DNA of 64,000 bases, from positions 2,356,001 to 2,420,000 of the forward strand of contig OZ244984.1 in assembly GCA_965223125.1 (NCBI GenBank), read 5' to 3'. The notes beneath the pieces were generated by a model. The model was given only the letters and a program-made list of their open reading frames with translations, was not told the origin of the DNA and ran no database searches. Every line of letters starts with the position of its first letter. Position 1 is the stretch's first letter. A program made the translations under genes and the position numbers. The stretch is from Pacificispira sp965223125. Lineage in GTDB: Bacteria > Pseudomonadota > Alphaproteobacteria > UBA8366 > Aestuariispiraceae. Below are positions 16,396-25,904 of this stretch, piece by piece.

Positions 16396-18204
16396 ATGTT
16401 CAAGGGGAAATTTACAGACAACCTGACCAAGATCTACGGTGTTTACACCGGTGGATTCCTGGTCTTCGTCGCCTTGATGGCGGTTCTCGAACAGATGGGA
16501 CTGGGGGCCGATACGATCGGTGTCCTGTTCGTCGTTTTCACGATTGTCATTTACGCAGTCATCGGCTGGCTGTCGCGGACCATGCAGGTTTCCGCGTATT
16601 ATGTTGCCGGGCGGGAAGTGCCGCCAGTGTTCAACGGCATGGCGACGGCGGCGGACTGGATGTCCGGCGCATCCTTCGTGGCCATGGCGGGGGGTATTTT
16701 CTACGGCGGTTACGGCTATCTGGCCTTCGTGGTCGGCTGGACCGGCGGGTATATCCTCGTCAATTCGCTGATGGCACCGTATCTGCGTAAGTTCGGTTGC
16801 TACACCGTGCCTGATTTCATCGGAACCCGGTATGGCGGCAATGCTGCCCGTCTCGCGGCGGTTCTTGTGCTCGTCATTGCCTCGTTTACCTATGTGACGG
16901 CACAGATCAATGCGACCGGAACGATTGCAGCCCGTGCGCTTCAGATTCCGTTCGAAGTCGGGGTCTGGTTCGGTCTTCTGGGTATTCTGCTCTGCTCCAT
17001 GCTGGGTGGGATGCGTGCCGTGACCTGGACACAAGTTGCCCAGTATATCGTGCTGATCATCGCCTATATCGTCCCGGTCGTCTGGATGTCGAATGCGCAG
17101 GGTTTCGGCGCAATCCCGCATCTCGTCTATGGGGACGCAATTCAGCGTATTACGGAACTGGAACCCATTCTGGGCGTCGGCACCAAGGGCACGGAAAGTT
17201 TCCCGGGTCTGGCCGTTCTGACGAATGCACATAACGCACCTGGTGAAGGCATGGCGGCGTGGAAGTTCGCCACGCTGGCATTCTGCATGATGACCGGTAC
17301 GGCATCGCTGCCGCATATCCTGATGCGTTACTTCACCACGCCGACCGTTCGTGCGGCGCGGAAGTCCGTGTCCTGGTCACTGTTCTTCATCTTCCTGCTG
17401 TACTTCACGGCGCCTGCCCTGGCGACGCTGTCGAAGCTGCAGCTTCTGGATCCGACCCTGGAAACCGCGATTATCGGCAAGGATTTTGCCGAAGTGGCGG
17501 CTCTGGAATGGATTCAGAAATGGGGCTCTGTCGGCATGCTGGCGATCTCCGACTCCAATGCGGATGGCATTCTGCAGATCAACGAGTTGTTCATGCGCGC
17601 TGACATCATCGTGCTGGCCACTCCGGAAATCGCCGGTCTGCCTTACGTCGTCTCCGGCCTTGTGGCTGCAGGCGGGATGGCGGCGGCCATGTCCACGGCG
17701 GACGGTCTGCTGCTCGCCATCGCGAACGCACTCAGCCATGATCTGTACTACAAGATCATCGATCCGAAGGCTGAAACCCGGACCCGTCTCATCGTGGCCC
17801 GTGTTCTGCTCATCATTATCGGGGCTGCCGGTGCGGCGGTCGCGAGCTTGAAGCTGACCGGGATCCTTGGTGCGGTGGCCTGGGCCTTCTGTTTCGCCGC
17901 TTCCGGCCTGTTCTTCCCGCTCGTTCTGGGAATCTGGTGGAAACGCGCGAACAGGGCCGGTGCCTTGGCCGGTATGCTGGGCGGCTTCATTGCCGGTTCG
18001 GCCTATCTGTACTGGACCTATACCACCGGCAATCAGTGGATCGGCATCGATCACCTGCGTTTCGGGATTGTCGGCATGCCCGTCAGCCTGATCTGCATGG
18101 TCGTCGTCAGCCTGATGACACCGGAGCCGAGTGCGGAAATCCAGGCCATGGTCGATGATACCCGTGATCCCAGCGGTGCTGAGATCCTGGACTCCGACCA
18201 CTAG
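16396..18204 (+). CDS. sodium:solute symporter large subunit (acetate symporter-like)
   Basis: A 602-residue inner-membrane transporter of the sodium/solute symporter superfamily, closest in layout to the cation/acetate symporters that pair with DUF4212 proteins. About 13 hydrophobic segments can be traced. Family segments include YYVAGREVPPVFNGMATAAD near residue 60 and, later, GGMAAAMSTADGLLLAIANALSHDLY. A soluble insert around residue 385 carries the acidic SDSNADGILQINELF, which looks like an EF-hand-type loop. The likely substrate is acetate or another short carboxylate. With Mcd in the same window, use of two-carbon compounds is plausible but not proven. Confidence 0.85.
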   Translation: MFKGKFTDNLTKIYGVYTGGFLVFVALMAVLEQMGLGADTIGVLFVVFTIVIYAVIGWLSRTMQVSAYYVAGREVPPVFNGMATAADWMSGASFVAMAGGIFYGGYGYLAFVVGWTGGYILVNSLMAPYLRKFGCYTVPDFIGTRYGGNAARLAAVLVLVIASFTYVTAQINATGTIAARALQIPFEVGVWFGLLGILLCSMLGGMRAVTWTQVAQYIVLIIAYIVPVVWMSNAQGFGAIPHLVYGDAIQRITELEPILGVGTKGTESFPGLAVLTNAHNAPGEGMAAWKFATLAFCMMTGTASLPHILMRYFTTPTVRAARKSVSWSLFFIFLLYFTAPALATLSKLQLLDPTLETAIIGKDFAEVAALEWIQKWGSVGMLAISDSNADGILQINELFMRADIIVLATPEIAGLPYVVSGLVAAGGMAAAMSTADGLLLAIANALSHDLYYKIIDPKAETRTRLIVARVLLIIIGAAGAAVASLKLTGILGAVAWAFCFAASGLFFPLVLGIWWKRANRAGALAGMLGGFIAGSAYLYWTYTTGNQWIGIDHLRFGIVGMPVSLICMVVVSLMTPEPSAEIQAMVDDTRDPSGAEILDSDH

Positions 18205-18222
18205 GATTGCCTGACTTTTCTT

Positions 18223-18258
18223 GGGGAGCGGAACTTCGGTTTCGCTCCCCATTTTTTT
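18223..18258 (+). terminator. rho-independent terminator after the symporter gene
   Basis: GGGGAGCG (18223-18230) and CGCTCCCC (18243-18250) form an eight-pair stem around a 12-base loop, followed by A and seven T residues. It is 19 bases past the stop codon. Confidence 0.9.
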
Positions 18259-18312
18259 CGGGCATATGGTATTTTGCTTCCCGGTTCCGGGTTCTCTGAT
18301 TGGAGTTGGTGA

Positions 18313-18660
18313 ATGTTCGAAGGCATGCCGCTTTGGGTACTGATCCTGGACTATCTTCTGGGTGTGGTGATGTGGACCCTGATCGGGCGCGTCGCGATGA
18401 ACATGTTTCTGCCCATCGATTCCGAATTCTTTTTCATGAAGGTCTTCGTCAAACTGACCAATCCGGTCCTGCGTCTTTTCAAACCGATTACGCCGAGTTT
18501 CATTCTGGAACCGATGGTTCCGCTCTATGTCGCGTGGTTCTTTTACATCTTCCGCTTCTACGCCATGCCGTATTTCCTCGGTTATGATATCTTCGGCATG
18601 CTGTCCTTCCCGCTGGAAAGCGAGATTTCAAAGATGCTCTACAATATCTTCGGCAACTGA
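18313..18660 (+). CDS. small membrane protein (YggT-like)
   Basis: A 115-residue protein with two hydrophobic helices, near residues 8-30 and 70-95, joined by a segment containing NPVLRLFKPITPSF. That arrangement recalls YggT/Ycf19 proteins, which also have two helices and a conserved NP-x-LR loop. It is placed just after the symporter operon terminator and has GGAG upstream of its ATG. The function is unknown. The YggT link is a resemblance only. Confidence 0.6.
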   Translation: MFEGMPLWVLILDYLLGVVMWTLIGRVAMNMFLPIDSEFFFMKVFVKLTNPVLRLFKPITPSFILEPMVPLYVAWFFYIFRFYAMPYFLGYDIFGMLSFPLESEISKMLYNIFGN

Positions 18661-18724
18661 TACCGTTGATGTGATCAAAACCGGTGCTTGAGGCGAGGGC
18701 CGGAATCCGGCGACATTGGATGCC

Positions 18725-21517
18725 ATGAGCACCCAGCCCACCCTTATGCTTGAACCCGCGCCGGCCCTTGTGGCCAGTGTGCATGATACCGCATGGCTAA
18801 CCGAGGACGGTGAGGTCGAGCGGCTGTCCCACAGGGAGGCTGCGCACCGGGTGGTTCAGGGTGGGGCGGTCTATCTGCTGCATGCCCCTGCAACGATGGC
18901 GCGGATCGGTGGGCCGATGCCGTCGCGCAGTCTCGACCTGCTGGAACTCTTTGCCTTTGCCGCGCCTGCGAAATTCTGCGTTCCAACGCCGCGCGGCCTT
19001 GCCGAAGCCCTGCAATTGCCGATTCCGGAAACTTTGGAGGATCAGGCAATCCTGCTGCCGCGTGCGGCGCAGCGCCTGCTGCGGCACCTGATGGCGACGG
19101 GGGAGCGGGATCCCAGGACACGGCGCTGTGCCTTCGCCATGGCGCGAGGCGGCTGGAGCTGGGGGCCCGCTGTCCTTGCGGCACTGGGCGAGGACGCGGA
19201 AGACGCCGGGCTGCGTGCACCGACAACCGGGCTTGATGTCTGGAAAGATCTTCCCGAATGGCAGGAGGAAGCTCCACCACCTCCGCCGGGCGACCATACC
19301 GTCGATCCGTCGGAGGCCCGTACCCGGCTTGCCGAGCTGCTGGGCAAGGGGTCCATAGGCGGTGGGACCATTGGCGGGGGGGCCGAGCCACGACCGAGCC
19401 AGTCTGACTATGCCTCCGCCGTCAGCGCCGTGTTCCAGCCGCGCGACGAGGCCGGTGCTCCCCATGTCGTCCTGGCCGAGGCCGGGACGGGGGTTGGCAA
19501 GACGCTTGGCTATATCGCGCCCGCCAGCCTCTGGGCGGAGCGGAATGAAGGCCCGGTCTGGCTGTCGACCTATACACGCAACCTGCAACATCAGATCGAC
19601 GGGGAATTGAACCGTCTGTTCCCCGATCCGAAGATCAAGGACAGGCGGGTCGTGATCCGGAAGGGGCGGGAGAACTATCTCTGCCTGCTTAATCTGGAAG
19701 AAGCCGTGCGTGGTGTGACAGTCAGCCTGCCGGAGGCGGTGCCACTGGGGTTGATGGCACGGTGGGCGGCGGCGACACGGGACGGTGATATGACCGGTGG
19801 GGACTTTCCGGCCTGGCTGGTTGATCTCACCGGCGGGTGGCGGCTGTCGGGCCTGACCGACCGACGCGGTGAATGTATCTATACCGCCTGCACCCATTAC
19901 AGCCGCTGCTTCATAGAACGCGGTGTGCGGCGGTCCCGCCGTGCCGATCTGGTGGTTGCCAACCACGCATTGGTGATGGTGCAGGCGGCGCGGGGATCGC
20001 TCGACCTTGGCAATCGCACGACGCGACTGGTCTTTGACGAAGGGCACCATGTTTTCGACGCGGCGGACAGTGCCTTCTCGTCCCATCTCTCCGGTCAGGA
20101 GACGGCGGAACTGCGCCGCTGGCTGCGCGGAAACGAGGGGACCGGGCGATCAGGGGGACGGGGACGGGCACGGGGGCTGAAGGCCCGCTGTGAGGATCTG
20201 CTGGGTCGGGAGGACAACCGCACCCATCTCGACGCGCTGCTGCATGCCGCCGCCGGATTGCCGGGGGAGGGCTGGCATGCTCGATTGCATGAAGGACGTG
20301 GGCAGGGACCGGTGGAGCTCTTCCTGACCGAAATCCGCCGACTGGTCTATGCCCGCGCCCAGGACAGCGACGGGCCGTTTGGCCTTGAAGTGGAGGCTGT
20401 GGAACCGACAGAAGTTGTCCTGCGGGCGGGGCTTCTGGTTCGAGATCAGTTTCAGGCCATGGCGAAGGCGGCGACCGCTCTTCGCGATGGTTTGCTGGCG
20501 CGTCTCAGCGACGAGGCGGAGGAACTGGAATCGGCGGACAAGGCGCGGATTGACCAGATCTGCCGCTCCTTGCAGCATCGCGTCATTGACTATGCCCTGG
20601 CGGCGATGGAGATGGCGGGAACGCTGGACCGTCCGACGCCCGAACAATTCGTCGAATGGTTCGGGGTGGATCGCATCGACGGGCGCGACCAGGATGTCGG
20701 CATGCGCCGTCACTGGGTTGATCCCAGCTTTCCCTTTGCGGAGACCGTGTTGATCAACAGTCATGGCGTGCTGGTGACCTCGGCAACTCTGACCGACGGC
20801 TCCGGTGATGTGGAGGCAGACTGGAAATCGGCGGAGCGGCGGGTTGGCACAGACTTCCTGCCTGCTGCGCCGATCCGCGCGCGGGTGCCCTCGCCCTTCG
20901 ATTATCCAGCCAATACGCAGGTCTATATCGTCACCGATGTGAGCCGCACCGATCTCGCCCAGGTTTCGGCGGCCTATCGGGCGCTGTTCCGGGCGTCGGG
21001 CGGCGGGGGGCTTGGCCTGTTCACCGCGATTGCGCGGTTGCGCGCGGTCTATAAACGCATCGCGGCGGATCTGGAGGGGGATGGAATAGACCTGCTGGCC
21101 CAGCATGTGGACCCGCTGAACCTGCCGACCCTGATCGACATGTTCCGGGCGGAACCGCACAGTTGTCTGCTGGGGACCGATGCGGTTCGCGACGGGGTCG
21201 ATGTGCCGGGCGACAGCCTGCGCCTCATCGTTTTCGATCGTGTGCCCTGGCCCCGTCCGACGATCCTGCACAAGGCTCGGCGGCGGCGCTTTGGCGGCAA
21301 GGATTATGACGACGCGATCACCCGCCTGAAGCTGAAGCAGGCTTTTGGTCGCCTGATCCGCCGCGCCGATGACCGGGGCGTCTTCGTCCTTCTTGACCCG
21401 CGCATGCCGACCCGCCTTCTGGGGGCCTTCCCCGAAGGGGTGGCGGTGCAGCGTGTCGGCCTGAAGCAGGCGGTGGAGGGGGTGGCGACGTTCCTGCGCC
21501 CGGACCCGGCGGTGTAG
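18725..21517 (+). CDS. DinG-like ATP-dependent DNA helicase (iron-sulfur, XPD family)
   Basis: A 930-residue superfamily 2 helicase. After a long N-terminal region (about 220 residues, with Gly/Pro-rich linker) the helicase core shows Walker A AEAGTGVGKT, an iron-sulfur cluster region with one Cys in ENYLC and three more in GECIYTACTHYSRCF, the DEAH-like box VFDEGHH, and a C-terminal motif VI QAFGRLIRRADDRG. Such enzymes unwind DNA with 5'-3' polarity and resolve R-loops or replication blocks. I prefer the ATG at 18725 to the TTG at 18716. The long N-terminal region is an addition relative to E. coli DinG. Confidence 0.85.
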   Translation: MSTQPTLMLEPAPALVASVHDTAWLTEDGEVERLSHREAAHRVVQGGAVYLLHAPATMARIGGPMPSRSLDLLELFAFAAPAKFCVPTPRGLAEALQLPIPETLEDQAILLPRAAQRLLRHLMATGERDPRTRRCAFAMARGGWSWGPAVLAALGEDAEDAGLRAPTTGLDVWKDLPEWQEEAPPPPPGDHTVDPSEARTRLAELLGKGSIGGGTIGGGAEPRPSQSDYASAVSAVFQPRDEAGAPHVVLAEAGTGVGKTLGYIAPASLWAERNEGPVWLSTYTRNLQHQIDGELNRLFPDPKIKDRRVVIRKGRENYLCLLNLEEAVRGVTVSLPEAVPLGLMARWAAATRDGDMTGGDFPAWLVDLTGGWRLSGLTDRRGECIYTACTHYSRCFIERGVRRSRRADLVVANHALVMVQAARGSLDLGNRTTRLVFDEGHHVFDAADSAFSSHLSGQETAELRRWLRGNEGTGRSGGRGRARGLKARCEDLLGREDNRTHLDALLHAAAGLPGEGWHARLHEGRGQGPVELFLTEIRRLVYARAQDSDGPFGLEVEAVEPTEVVLRAGLLVRDQFQAMAKAATALRDGLLARLSDEAEELESADKARIDQICRSLQHRVIDYALAAMEMAGTLDRPTPEQFVEWFGVDRIDGRDQDVGMRRHWVDPSFPFAETVLINSHGVLVTSATLTDGSGDVEADWKSAERRVGTDFLPAAPIRARVPSPFDYPANTQVYIVTDVSRTDLAQVSAAYRALFRASGGGGLGLFTAIARLRAVYKRIAADLEGDGIDLLAQHVDPLNLPTLIDMFRAEPHSCLLGTDAVRDGVDVPGDSLRLIVFDRVPWPRPTILHKARRRRFGGKDYDDAITRLKLKQAFGRLIRRADDRGVFVLLDPRMPTRLLGAFPEGVAVQRVGLKQAVEGVATFLRPDPAV

Positions 21518-21521
21518 GCCG

Positions 21522-22466
21522 CTATCCATTCACCAGCATGACATAGTATTGCAGGATCGCCGAGACTGTCAGGATCGAGACGATGGTGGATACCAGGATC
21601 ACCGCCGTCGCCCGCTGCACATAGATGTCATAGCGCTGTGCCAGGACAAAGATCAGTCCGCCGGTCGGCAGCGCCGCCATGACCACGGCGACGGCTTCTT
21701 CCAGTGGATCTAGGGGAATCAGGTAATGGGCAATCAGCCAGGTTGCCAGCGGATGGATGACCAGCTTCACGGCGGTGATCCAGGTTATTTCGTCGGCCCC
21801 CCGCCGCACCGACTGGCCGACAAGGAACAGCCCCATGGCGAAGAGCGCGCAGGGACCGGCGGCTCCGGCCAGCATGTCCAGGAACTTGAGCGCCGGACCC
21901 GGAATGGAAAGGCCAAGTGCGGAAATCGTCATTCCCGCCGCACAGGCGCAGAGCAAGGGGCTGCGCACCAGCCCGCGTAGGGCATCCAGCACCACGCGCG
22001 GCCCTGTCGCACCAGTCCGGTCGACCTCCATTACGGCGGTCGCGATCCCCAGGACCAGAAACAGATTGGCCAGCACGGTCGCGATCATCGCATTGGTCGC
22101 GACATCGCCAAACGCGGCCAGGGTCAGCGGAATCCCCATATAGCCGGTATTGGCGAAGACGGAGGCCGCCGTGTGCAGCCCGATCTCGCCAATTCGTTTC
22201 GAGAAGATCAGTCGGGCGATGATCGCGACGGGAATTGCGGTCGCAACATAGCCGCCTGCGACAACGATCAGCAGATCCCAGTCCAGAACTGCCTCAACCG
22301 GCGCGCGGGAGGTCGAGGCAAGAAACAGGGCGGGCAGGGCGATGAAGAACACGAATCCGTTCAGAGCCGCTGTGGAATCCTGCCCCAGCAGCTTGAACCG
22401 CCCGGAAAGCCAGCCTGCGAGGATGATTGCGAAAACCGGGATGGATACGTCGAATAGTGCCTGCAT
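21522..22466 (-). CDS. AEC-family transporter (second copy in the window)
   Basis: A 314-residue membrane protein with about ten hydrophobic segments and the AEC family pattern: an early GFVFFIALPALFLAST helix, a central NTGYMGIPLTLAAFG, and a late ALPTGGLIFVLAQRYD. It converges on the DinG-like gene with four bases between stop codons. It is only distantly similar to the AEC protein at 5035-5982, so the two are not a recent duplication. The substrate is unknown. Confidence 0.82.
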   Translation of the reverse strand: MQALFDVSIPVFAIILAGWLSGRFKLLGQDSTAALNGFVFFIALPALFLASTSRAPVEAVLDWDLLIVVAGGYVATAIPVAIIARLIFSKRIGEIGLHTAASVFANTGYMGIPLTLAAFGDVATNAMIATVLANLFLVLGIATAVMEVDRTGATGPRVVLDALRGLVRSPLLCACAAGMTISALGLSIPGPALKFLDMLAGAAGPCALFAMGLFLVGQSVRRGADEITWITAVKLVIHPLATWLIAHYLIPLDPLEEAVAVVMAALPTGGLIFVLAQRYDIYVQRATAVILVSTIVSILTVSAILQYYVMLVNG

Positions 22467-22569
22467 GACGTCAAGCTATGCAGGACACACCGCCATTGTC
22501 GAGCCGAAACCGGCGCAGACGATCCCGGTCTGTTATCATTTTTCTGTCCCTTTGCTGCTTATCTCTGCA

Positions 22570-24045
22570 TCACTCCCGGATCGCGCGTAGGAAATCGGAT
22601 GACCGCGCACCCAGATCGTCGACGCTCTTGATCAACAGCCCTGTCATGTCCTTTGCATTCTGCATTCTGGATCGCGAATCACCGGTTGCACCCTGAACCG
22701 TAGTGATTGCGGTGCTGACCTGTCCTGTGCTGGAGGCTGCTTGTTGAACCGTGCGGGCGATTTCACGGGTTGCCGACAATTGCTCATCGACTGATGCGGC
22801 GACATTGGAGAAAACTTTCGACATTTCCCGGTTCTTATCGCTCAGCCCTGTGAGCGCATCGTTCACCTGTTGAATGGAAGCGACGATGGAGGTCACTTCA
22901 TTGCGTACATCGTCCGTCGCGCGGGCGGTCTGGACAGCCAGTCCCTTCACTTCATTGGCAACGACGGCGAAACCTTTGCCGGATTCGCCTGCGCGGGCGG
23001 CCTCGATGGTTGCGTTGAGGGCCAACAGGTTGGTCTGTTCAGCGATATTGGCGATCAGGTCAATTACCTCCTCGATCCGCTGCGATTTCTCGGCCAGGAT
23101 TTGGCCCCGGCTAGTTGTTTCGCGTCCTGCGCTGTCGACCTGCTGCGATATCGCCATGGTTTCCTCGATCAGGCGGCCTATTTCCGCAGCTTTCGTAGCC
23201 AGATCTCCGGAAGCAGAGGCTACCGTGCGGATATTGTCGCTGAGCACACCAGAAATCTGAGCCACCTCGGTGGTCTGCCTTTCGGTCTCGTGGTTCAGGG
23301 TCAATGCGTCCCCGATCTCACCCTGGGCGCTTTCCACTGTTTCACGCAGGGAATGGACGGTGGAATTGACTGCTCTGTCGAAAGTCTCCGACAGGCGCGC
23401 CATGCTGGCCCGGCGTTCGGCTTCGTTTCTGTGATCCAGTGCTGCGCGTTCCTCGGCAAGTCGGCGCGTTTCCGACTCCGCGGCGGTCGCCAGGTCCAGC
23501 GCTGCGGCGGCAGATGTCAGCGCCCGTTCAAGAATGGCGACGAGCCAGACCAGGGCGGCTGCCTGCACGATCACGATCACGGCATGCAAGACGACTCGCC
23601 CAAAATCAGCGCCTTCGGGAAATACCGCTGCTGGGAGCAGGAAGTTCAGAAGCAGGTGGTGGACGGCGACGACCGCAGCATAGAGAAGGATCGCACGCCA
23701 GTTGCAGAAAACCGCCGTCAGGGCAAAGGCGGCGAAGAAATACATATGCATGTCGATCTGCCACGGATGGCCGGACAGGGCGTAGACCATTAGGGCAACG
23801 GTAATCGCCATTCCGGCGGTAGCGGTCAACTGTACGCTCTGACCCGTCGGATCGCGTCGCCAGTCCAGTGTGGTGACGAGGGCGATCAACGTCATCGCCC
23901 CGGTCAGCATCAGGATATCGGACTCGAGGAGGTAGGCAATGCCCGCCAGCAAGGGAACATGGATCCACAGATAGAGAACCGCCGAGCGTGTTGCAGTCAT
24001 GCGGATGTCGGAAAGTGTGATCCGGGTGAGCGGTACCGTGCTCAT
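22570..24045 (-). CDS. methyl-accepting chemotaxis protein with six-helix membrane sensor
   Basis: A 491-residue chemoreceptor. The N-terminal 190 residues form about six membrane helices, including a conserved-looking HMYFFAAFA and HHLLLNFLLPAAVFP. There is no periplasmic ligand domain, so it probably senses membrane or cytosolic state. The C-terminal half is the coiled-coil signalling domain with the hairpin tip EAARAGESGKGFAVVANEVK, which binds CheA and CheW. No HAMP domain is evident. The preceding minus-strand gene encodes a small exported protein 36 bases upstream and may be cotranscribed. Confidence 0.88.
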   Translation of the reverse strand: MSTVPLTRITLSDIRMTATRSAVLYLWIHVPLLAGIAYLLESDILMLTGAMTLIALVTTLDWRRDPTGQSVQLTATAGMAITVALMVYALSGHPWQIDMHMYFFAAFALTAVFCNWRAILLYAAVVAVHHLLLNFLLPAAVFPEGADFGRVVLHAVIVIVQAAALVWLVAILERALTSAAAALDLATAAESETRRLAEERAALDHRNEAERRASMARLSETFDRAVNSTVHSLRETVESAQGEIGDALTLNHETERQTTEVAQISGVLSDNIRTVASASGDLATKAAEIGRLIEETMAISQQVDSAGRETTSRGQILAEKSQRIEEVIDLIANIAEQTNLLALNATIEAARAGESGKGFAVVANEVKGLAVQTARATDDVRNEVTSIVASIQQVNDALTGLSDKNREMSKVFSNVAASVDEQLSATREIARTVQQAASSTGQVSTAITTVQGATGDSRSRMQNAKDMTGLLIKSVDDLGARSSDFLRAIRE

Positions 24046-24081
24046 GGCAAGCCTCGATATGTTCGGGTTATGGAAGTTTGG

Positions 24082-24378
24082 TCAGCGCATGCAGATGGCA
24101 ACGAGGTCGACATCGGCGAGGAAAAGACTGCGGTCGGCCAGGGAACGTCGCAGGCTCGGGTCAGCCGAAACATCCACGATCAGAACACTGGCATTCCAGC
24201 CCTGCCGGACATATCGCAGGTCCAGGTCGTCCAGCCGCCTGAGAATATCGTCCTGGGACATCCAGGGTGCGAATATGGCGGCCATCTGGTGGGCGTCGGC
24301 TGCGGGCTGTATGGTCAGGATCGATAGGAAGGTCAATCCTGCGGCAGAAAGTATGAATGCGTTTCCATAATTCTTCAT
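24082..24378 (-). CDS. small exported protein upstream of the chemoreceptor
   Basis: A 98-residue protein with a hydrophobic N-terminus (about residues 8-28) that reads as a signal peptide ending near AADA before HQM. The mature part is short and has a single terminal cysteine. No family is recognised. Its tight position ahead of the chemoreceptor gene suggests an operon, so a periplasmic partner of the receptor is possible. Confidence 0.5.
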   Translation of the reverse strand: MKNYGNAFILSAAGLTFLSILTIQPAADAHQMAAIFAPWMSQDDILRRLDDLDLRYVRQGWNASVLIVDVSADPSLRRSLADRSLFLADVDLVAICMR

Positions 24379-24559
24379 GCGACGACCCTGTGTTGGAAGT
24401 TATGAATTATAGATCAAGTTCTGTTAAGAAAAAGATAGTATGGATCGCGATTCCATTCGCCCGGTCTTGACGGAGGGTCGGCCGGTTGAAATAACCCGAA
24501 CCGCTACAAGATAGTACGGGCGTCATCCCGGCGCAGGTCAGGAAAAGGAATGGCAACGG

Positions 24560-24964
24560 ATGTTGGACCGGCATGAAGCGCTAATTCACGGCATGGTCAT
24601 CATGGCGGCGGCGGATGCCGTTATCACCCAGTCGGAAATGGAGATGATCGGCAGAGTCGTCATTCATCTGCCGGTGTTTCGGGATTTCGATATCTCCCGA
24701 CTGACCGATATCGCCGATACCTGTATCGCGAAGCTGGATGACGTGAACGGCCTTGACCACATCCTGGCCGAGATGAAGGAAAGCCTGCCTGTCACGCTGC
24801 GGGAAACCGCCTATGCGCTGGCGGTCGAAGTGGCGGCGGCGGATCTGGAAGCCTCGGACGAGGAATTGAACCTGTTGCAGATGATCCGTCAGGCGCTGGA
24901 ACTGGACCGGCTGATCTGTACCGGCATCGAACGCGGCGTTCGGGCGCGGTTCACGACGGCTTGA
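24560..24964 (+). CDS. TerB-like tellurite-resistance family protein
   Basis: A 134-residue alpha-helical protein with the TerB/DjlA-type pattern: an early MVIMAAADAVITQSEMEMI helix pair with an acidic turn, and later EVAAADLEASDEELNLLQMI, the second acidic repeat thought to bind metal. Many TerB-like proteins are not linked to tellurite and their role is unknown. The ATG has AAGGA ten bases upstream. It is the last host gene before the RNA gene hit by the island. Confidence 0.75.
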   Translation: MLDRHEALIHGMVIMAAADAVITQSEMEMIGRVVIHLPVFRDFDISRLTDIADTCIAKLDDVNGLDHILAEMKESLPVTLRETAYALAVEVAAADLEASDEELNLLQMIRQALELDRLICTGIERGVRARFTTA

Positions 24965-25323
24965 CCGACGACGGTCTGACTCGTCGCAAAGGTGCTCCAA
25001 GGCCCGGAAATGCAGACATTTTGACAAAATGCCGGGTTCTTTGCGGCTCCGGCCACAATTTCATTCCAGAAAGTGATATATCTGCAACGGCGAATTTGAC
25101 TGTTTTTTAGGCGGAATCACTGATTAACCCCTTAAATTATCATGTGATTTCGCATCTGTGACGCATTTATTGCGGATCACTTCGCAAAGCCATGCAGAAA
25201 ATGCATGCCCGATCTGACCTTTTGGTGCTAGGCGCAACCGATTATCGGGCCTATGTAAGGGGTGCTTCAGTTGCTGCAGTGCAGCGACGCCGAGCGATGT
25301 CCCCATCGGCTCGGCCCTACGTC

Positions 25324-25358
25324 TCCCAGACGTGAAGCCTCCCTGTTCAACTTGCCCC
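25324..25358 (+). other. attachment site, left (attL)
   Basis: A 35-base direct repeat of 41386-41420 with one mismatch at position 26 (C here, T there). It begins CTCCCAGACGTG and ends AACTTGCCC, covers the 3' end of the structured RNA, and marks the left junction of the island. Confidence 0.88.
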
Positions 25359-25385
25359 CAAGCCTTTGGTTTGGGGGCATTTTTC
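25355..25385 (+). terminator. rho-independent terminator supplied by the island
   Basis: GCCCCCAA (25355-25362) and TTGGGGGC (25372-25379) form an eight-pair stem, followed by A and five T. It ends the RNA gene and differs from the displaced host terminator at 41417-41448. Confidence 0.9.
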
Positions 25386-25413
25386 TTGATCAGGTCGGAG
25401 GGTAGATGCTGTC

Positions 25414-25434
25414 TAGGACTAAACTAGGACTAAT
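25414..25434. promoter_or_regulatory. candidate integrase arm-type sites, left
   Basis: TAGGACTAAAC followed by TAGGACTAAT: two direct copies of TAGGACTA eleven bases apart. The same doublet occurs at 41223-41243 just inside the right end, so these are likely arm sites for the integrase. Confidence 0.6.
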
Positions 25435-25463
25435 AATGCAAAAGTGCCTGCCCTTTTCACCTT

Positions 25464-25655
25464 CTGTTGCCAGCTTCGAATCCGTATAACGAACCGTTGC
25501 CGGAACCCTTCGGCTAAGGTTTGGAAGCAGACAAAGCGCTGGAGGGGGAGCCGTACCGGGCGGCGGTGTTGGTTGGGGAGGACGAGAACGGCAATTTATT
25601 CTACGACCTGAAAAAAGCGGAACCCCTCAAGTTACCCGGAGATTATAGCCCAGGC
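25464..25655 (+). pseudogene. fragment of a phage gene with an in-frame stop
   Basis: One frame reads NPYNEPLPEPFG, then a TAA stop at 25515-25517, then GLEADKALEGEPYRAAVLVG and EDENGNLFYDLKKAEPL. Protein-like composition continues across the stop and fades after about 25655. This resembles the conserved tail segments of large polyvalent phage proteins, but I cannot name the family. No good start codon precedes it. It is probably the remains of a larger gene cut near the left end of the island. Confidence 0.45.
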
Positions 25656-25904
25656 CTCGAGGGATCCCCGAACGGCAATGCCGCTCTTGACCAAGGTATA
25701 GCATTTCGGGATCGCGGCGCAAGATTGCGACGTGGTGCGAGCCAATCGGCGGGACTAGATCGTCTCTGGACATGGCGCGATAGTGTCACGGCGCAAGGGT
25801 GCGAAAAGCAAAACGCCTCCGGGAACGGTGCAGGGGCGACGCTGAGAGTTCTTCCTGTGCCTTTTCTGCTAAATTCTACCCAGGTCATCGCCCCCAATAT
25901 CAAG

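Larger units (their letters stand above)
25200..25385 (+). ncRNA. structured RNA gene resembling 6S RNA, 3' end replaced by the island
   Basis: AGGGGTGCTT (25258-25267) pairs with AAGCCTCCCT (25336-25345) at nine of ten positions. Within this lie three hairpins: GTTGCTG/CAGCGAC, GCCGAGC...GCTCGGC, and ACGTCT/AGACGT. The order GCTCGG, CCC, small hairpin, GAAGCCT resembles the 3' side of the central bubble of 6S RNA (E. coli has GCTCGGTCC...GAAGCCT). The gene ends in a rho-independent terminator. The 5' end is not defined. The identification is moderate; what is firm is a terminator-ended structured RNA used as an integration site. Confidence 0.45.

Noticed and set aside
25258..25345. tRNA gene as the island attachment site (cloverleaf-like fold)
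   Set aside because: The fold has a ten-pair closing helix and three hairpins but no T-loop GGTTCGA motif, no anticodon arm of normal size and no CCA-type end.
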